Source: Candidatus Thiothrix anitrata (GTDB taxonomy: Bacteria > Pseudomonadota > Gammaproteobacteria > Thiotrichales > Thiotrichaceae). Taken from it: DNA of 64,000 bases. Where the stretch lies: NCBI RefSeq assembly GCF_017901155.1, contig NZ_CP072800.1, positions 1 through 64,000 on the forward strand. The letters run 5' to 3'. Under the pieces are notes generated by a model that saw nothing but the letters and a program-made list of their open reading frames with translations, made no database searches and was not told where the DNA came from. Below are positions 62,075 to 64,000 of the stretch, in pieces. Position 1 is the stretch's first letter. Each line of letters starts with the position of its first letter. The translations under genes and the position numbers were made by a program.

Positions 62075-64000
62075 ATGAATGTCACCACAGACAAGCCATT
62101 TGACGTTGCCAAATTACAAGAGAATATCCGCCAATTCGGTGAACTGCTCGGCGAAGTCATCAAAGAACAGGAAGGCGAAGCCGTTTACACCACGGTTGAA
62201 AAGCTGCGCCGAGGTTACATCCGCCTGCGCAAAAGCAATGATGACAACGCCCGCCACGAACTAATGCAGCTCATCGATGGGCTGGACGTGGACATGCTTG
62301 AGCAGGTAATCCGTTCATTTAACACCTTCTACATCCTCACCAATATCGTCGAAGAAGATTTCCAGCACCGTGAACGCCGCCGCGAAATCCAAAAAGCAGA
62401 CAGCCAATTGTGGAAAGGCTCGGTACGCCGCACCGTGCTGGATTTGGCACAAGAAGGGACGACAGCAGAACAGATGCAATACCTGCTGGATAATATGCGT
62501 TACATTCCGGTATTCACCGCGCACCCCACCGAAGCCCGCCGCCGCACCATGATGGAAATCCAACGGCGTATCTTCCTCGTCATCGACCAGCTCGACAATG
62601 ACCCTGAACCCAGCGAACGCGAATCTCTCGTGCGTCACCTCAAAGCACAAATTCAACTCATGTGGCGCACCAACGAAGTGCGCACCCGCAAGCCCACCGT
62701 GGAAGACGAAATCCGCTACGGCTTGTACTACTTCCGCGAATCGCTGTTCGATGCCATTCCCACGGTGTACCGCTATTACGAACGCGCTACCCGCATTGCC
62801 TACGGTTGGGGTGCTGTCAACGTACCGAGCTTCTTGCGTTTCGGCTCATGGATTGGCGGCGACCGTGACGGCAACCCGTTTGTCACACCGGCATTGACCC
62901 GCAAAGCGATTCGGATGCAAATGCAACTTGCCCTGCAAGCCTACATCCACCGCATCAAAGACTTACGCTCCATCCTCTCGCACTCGCTGGAATTCATCAC
63001 CCCTACCCCCGAATTCACCGCGTATTTGCAACAAGAAGACCAGCGCATTGGCATTGGCGAAGTCATCTTTCACTACGCCCACGAAAGTTTCCAACAAGAG
63101 CCTTACCGCCGCCTGCTGAGTATCATGCACCATAAGTTGCAAGAAACCCTCACAGCAGTGAATGCACGGCTGGAACACGGGCACGCGCACTTATCCGCCG
63201 ATGCTTACACCGATGTTTCCGAATTTATCCACGAGTTGTATTTGATTCGCGACTCACTGCGCAGCCACGGTGACTGGGTAATTGCTGGGCGCGAACTCAA
63301 AGATTTGATTCGCCTCGCCGAAACCTGCGGCTTTGGTTTGTACAAACTCGACATCCGCCAGGAATCCACCATTCACAGCGAAACCGTGGCGGAAGTCCTC
63401 AAACTCTCCGGCTTGTGCCACAATTATCTGGAACTGCCCGAAACCGAGCGCATGGAGATCCTCGCTGAACTCATTCTGCGCCCACGTTTGCCGATGCCAC
63501 ACCGCCCCAAACTCAGCGAACGCACCGCCGAAACGCTGGAAATTTTCGACAGCATGTTGGAAATGCGTAACGAAGCCGGTGCGGGTATTTTCGGCACTTA
63601 CGTCATTTCCATGACCCACCACGCCAGTCACATTATGGAAGTCATGTTGCTGGCACACATGGCAGGCTTGGTTGGCTACGACGAAAACCGTGAATTGTTC
63701 TGTAACATCCAGATTTCGCCGCTGTTTGAAACTATCGACGACCTCAAGCGCATTACTGAAGTGTTAAGCCACTTGCTGGAAAATGAAGCCTACCGCGCTT
63801 GCCTAAGCGCATCCGGCAATATGCAGGAAGTCATGCTGGGCTATTCCGACTCGTGCAAAGACGGCGGCATCCTCGCCTCCAACTGGAACTTGTACAACGC
63901 GCAACAAGAAGTCATTGCTCTCACCGATAAATACGGGGTGAAATGCCGCTTGTTCCACGGGCGCGGCGGCACGGTCGGGCGTGGCGGCGGCCCTACCCAC
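62075..64000 (+). CDS. ppc: Phosphoenolpyruvate carboxylase (C-terminus cut by window edge)
   Basis: 642 codons visible from ATG 62075 (CCGGGGA upstream), no stop; the full enzyme is usually 880-950 residues. Carboxylates PEP to oxaloacetate, replenishing the TCA cycle. Motifs: VFTAHPTEARRRT (catalytic His150), GSWIGGDRDGNPFVT, KLDIRQESTIHSE, LGYSDSCKDGG, and FHGRGGTVGRGGGPTH at the edge. Confidence 0.96.
   Translation, partial: MNVTTDKPFDVAKLQENIRQFGELLGEVIKEQEGEAVYTTVEKLRRGYIRLRKSNDDNARHELMQLIDGLDVDMLEQVIRSFNTFYILTNIVEEDFQHRERRREIQKADSQLWKGSVRRTVLDLAQEGTTAEQMQYLLDNMRYIPVFTAHPTEARRRTMMEIQRRIFLVIDQLDNDPEPSERESLVRHLKAQIQLMWRTNEVRTRKPTVEDEIRYGLYYFRESLFDAIPTVYRYYERATRIAYGWGAVNVPSFLRFGSWIGGDRDGNPFVTPALTRKAIRMQMQLALQAYIHRIKDLRSILSHSLEFITPTPEFTAYLQQEDQRIGIGEVIFHYAHESFQQEPYRRLLSIMHHKLQETLTAVNARLEHGHAHLSADAYTDVSEFIHELYLIRDSLRSHGDWVIAGRELKDLIRLAETCGFGLYKLDIRQESTIHSETVAEVLKLSGLCHNYLELPETERMEILAELILRPRLPMPHRPKLSERTAETLEIFDSMLEMRNEAGAGIFGTYVISMTHHASHIMEVMLLAHMAGLVGYDENRELFCNIQISPLFETIDDLKRITEVLSHLLENEAYRACLSASGNMQEVMLGYSDSCKDGGILASNWNLYNAQQEVIALTDKYGVKCRLFHGRGGTVGRGGGPTH

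Overview
The window looks like chromosome of a sulfur-oxidising gammaproteobacterium, most like the filamentous Thiothrix/Thiolinea group. This is inferred from protein resemblance; no rRNA is present to confirm it. The clearest pointer is a type I sulfide:quinone oxidoreductase very like that of Acidithiobacillus, next to a phasin, PEP carboxylase and ordinary gammaproteobacterial housekeeping genes (smpB, moaDE, recQ, rsmA, ubiB, hemW, lptFG, ampG, argD-argF-xthA, sodB, hspQ, cca, nadC). No tRNA, rRNA, CRISPR array or prophage was seen.

Layout. 1-6.3 kb: cysE, smpB, a small cysteine-rich lipoprotein facing a secreted trypsin-like protease, moaDE, recQ. 6.3-14.6 kb: an accessory block between recQ and rsmA. 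It holds a 1441-residue TIR-CHAT-STAND-TPR protein, a scrambled set of duplicated fragments (TIR start, rsmA, recQ 3' end), a UPF0175/DUF3368 toxin-antitoxin pair and a complete insertion sequence whose 8-bp target duplication lies at the toxin stop codon. 14.6-23.8 kb: rsmA, two large OmpA-type envelope proteins, ubiB, cytochrome b561. 23.8-30 kb: a single-polypeptide type I-like R-M-S gene broken by a frameshift and by an ISL3-family element, followed by an AlbA/RecG-like gene. 30-52.6 kb: core genes (hemW, LPS export, arginine synthesis, sodB, an asparagine-synthetase-like amidotransferase, thioredoxin, cca, sqr, nadC). 52.6-57.7 kb: a second accessory block, read right to left: SIR2-like protein, nSTAND-type ATPase with a C-terminal membrane helix, a 154-bp ISL3-type MITE, ParD/ParE, a Trypco1 protein and a trypsin-like protease. 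57.8-64 kb: cardiolipin synthase, an MFS transporter, a CMD/AhpD-like protein, a phasin, and ppc running off the edge.

The strongest candidate for an undescribed system is the 52.6-57.7 kb cassette. The protease carries at its C-terminus, and the SIR2 protein at its N-terminus, an almost identical coiled-coil peptide. This suggests that a STAND ATPase switch controls a protease and a NAD/ADP-ribose-type domain that meet through a shared adaptor. The second candidate is the TIR-CHAT-STAND-TPR protein, which puts two potential death effectors (NADase and caspase-like protease) on one sensor-switch polypeptide.

Four genes (R-M-S gene, ISL3 transposase, aminotransferase, TauE/SafE-like exporter) each lack what looks like a single base. 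That is either real decay or a systematic under-call in the assembly, and the reader should treat those four frames with caution.
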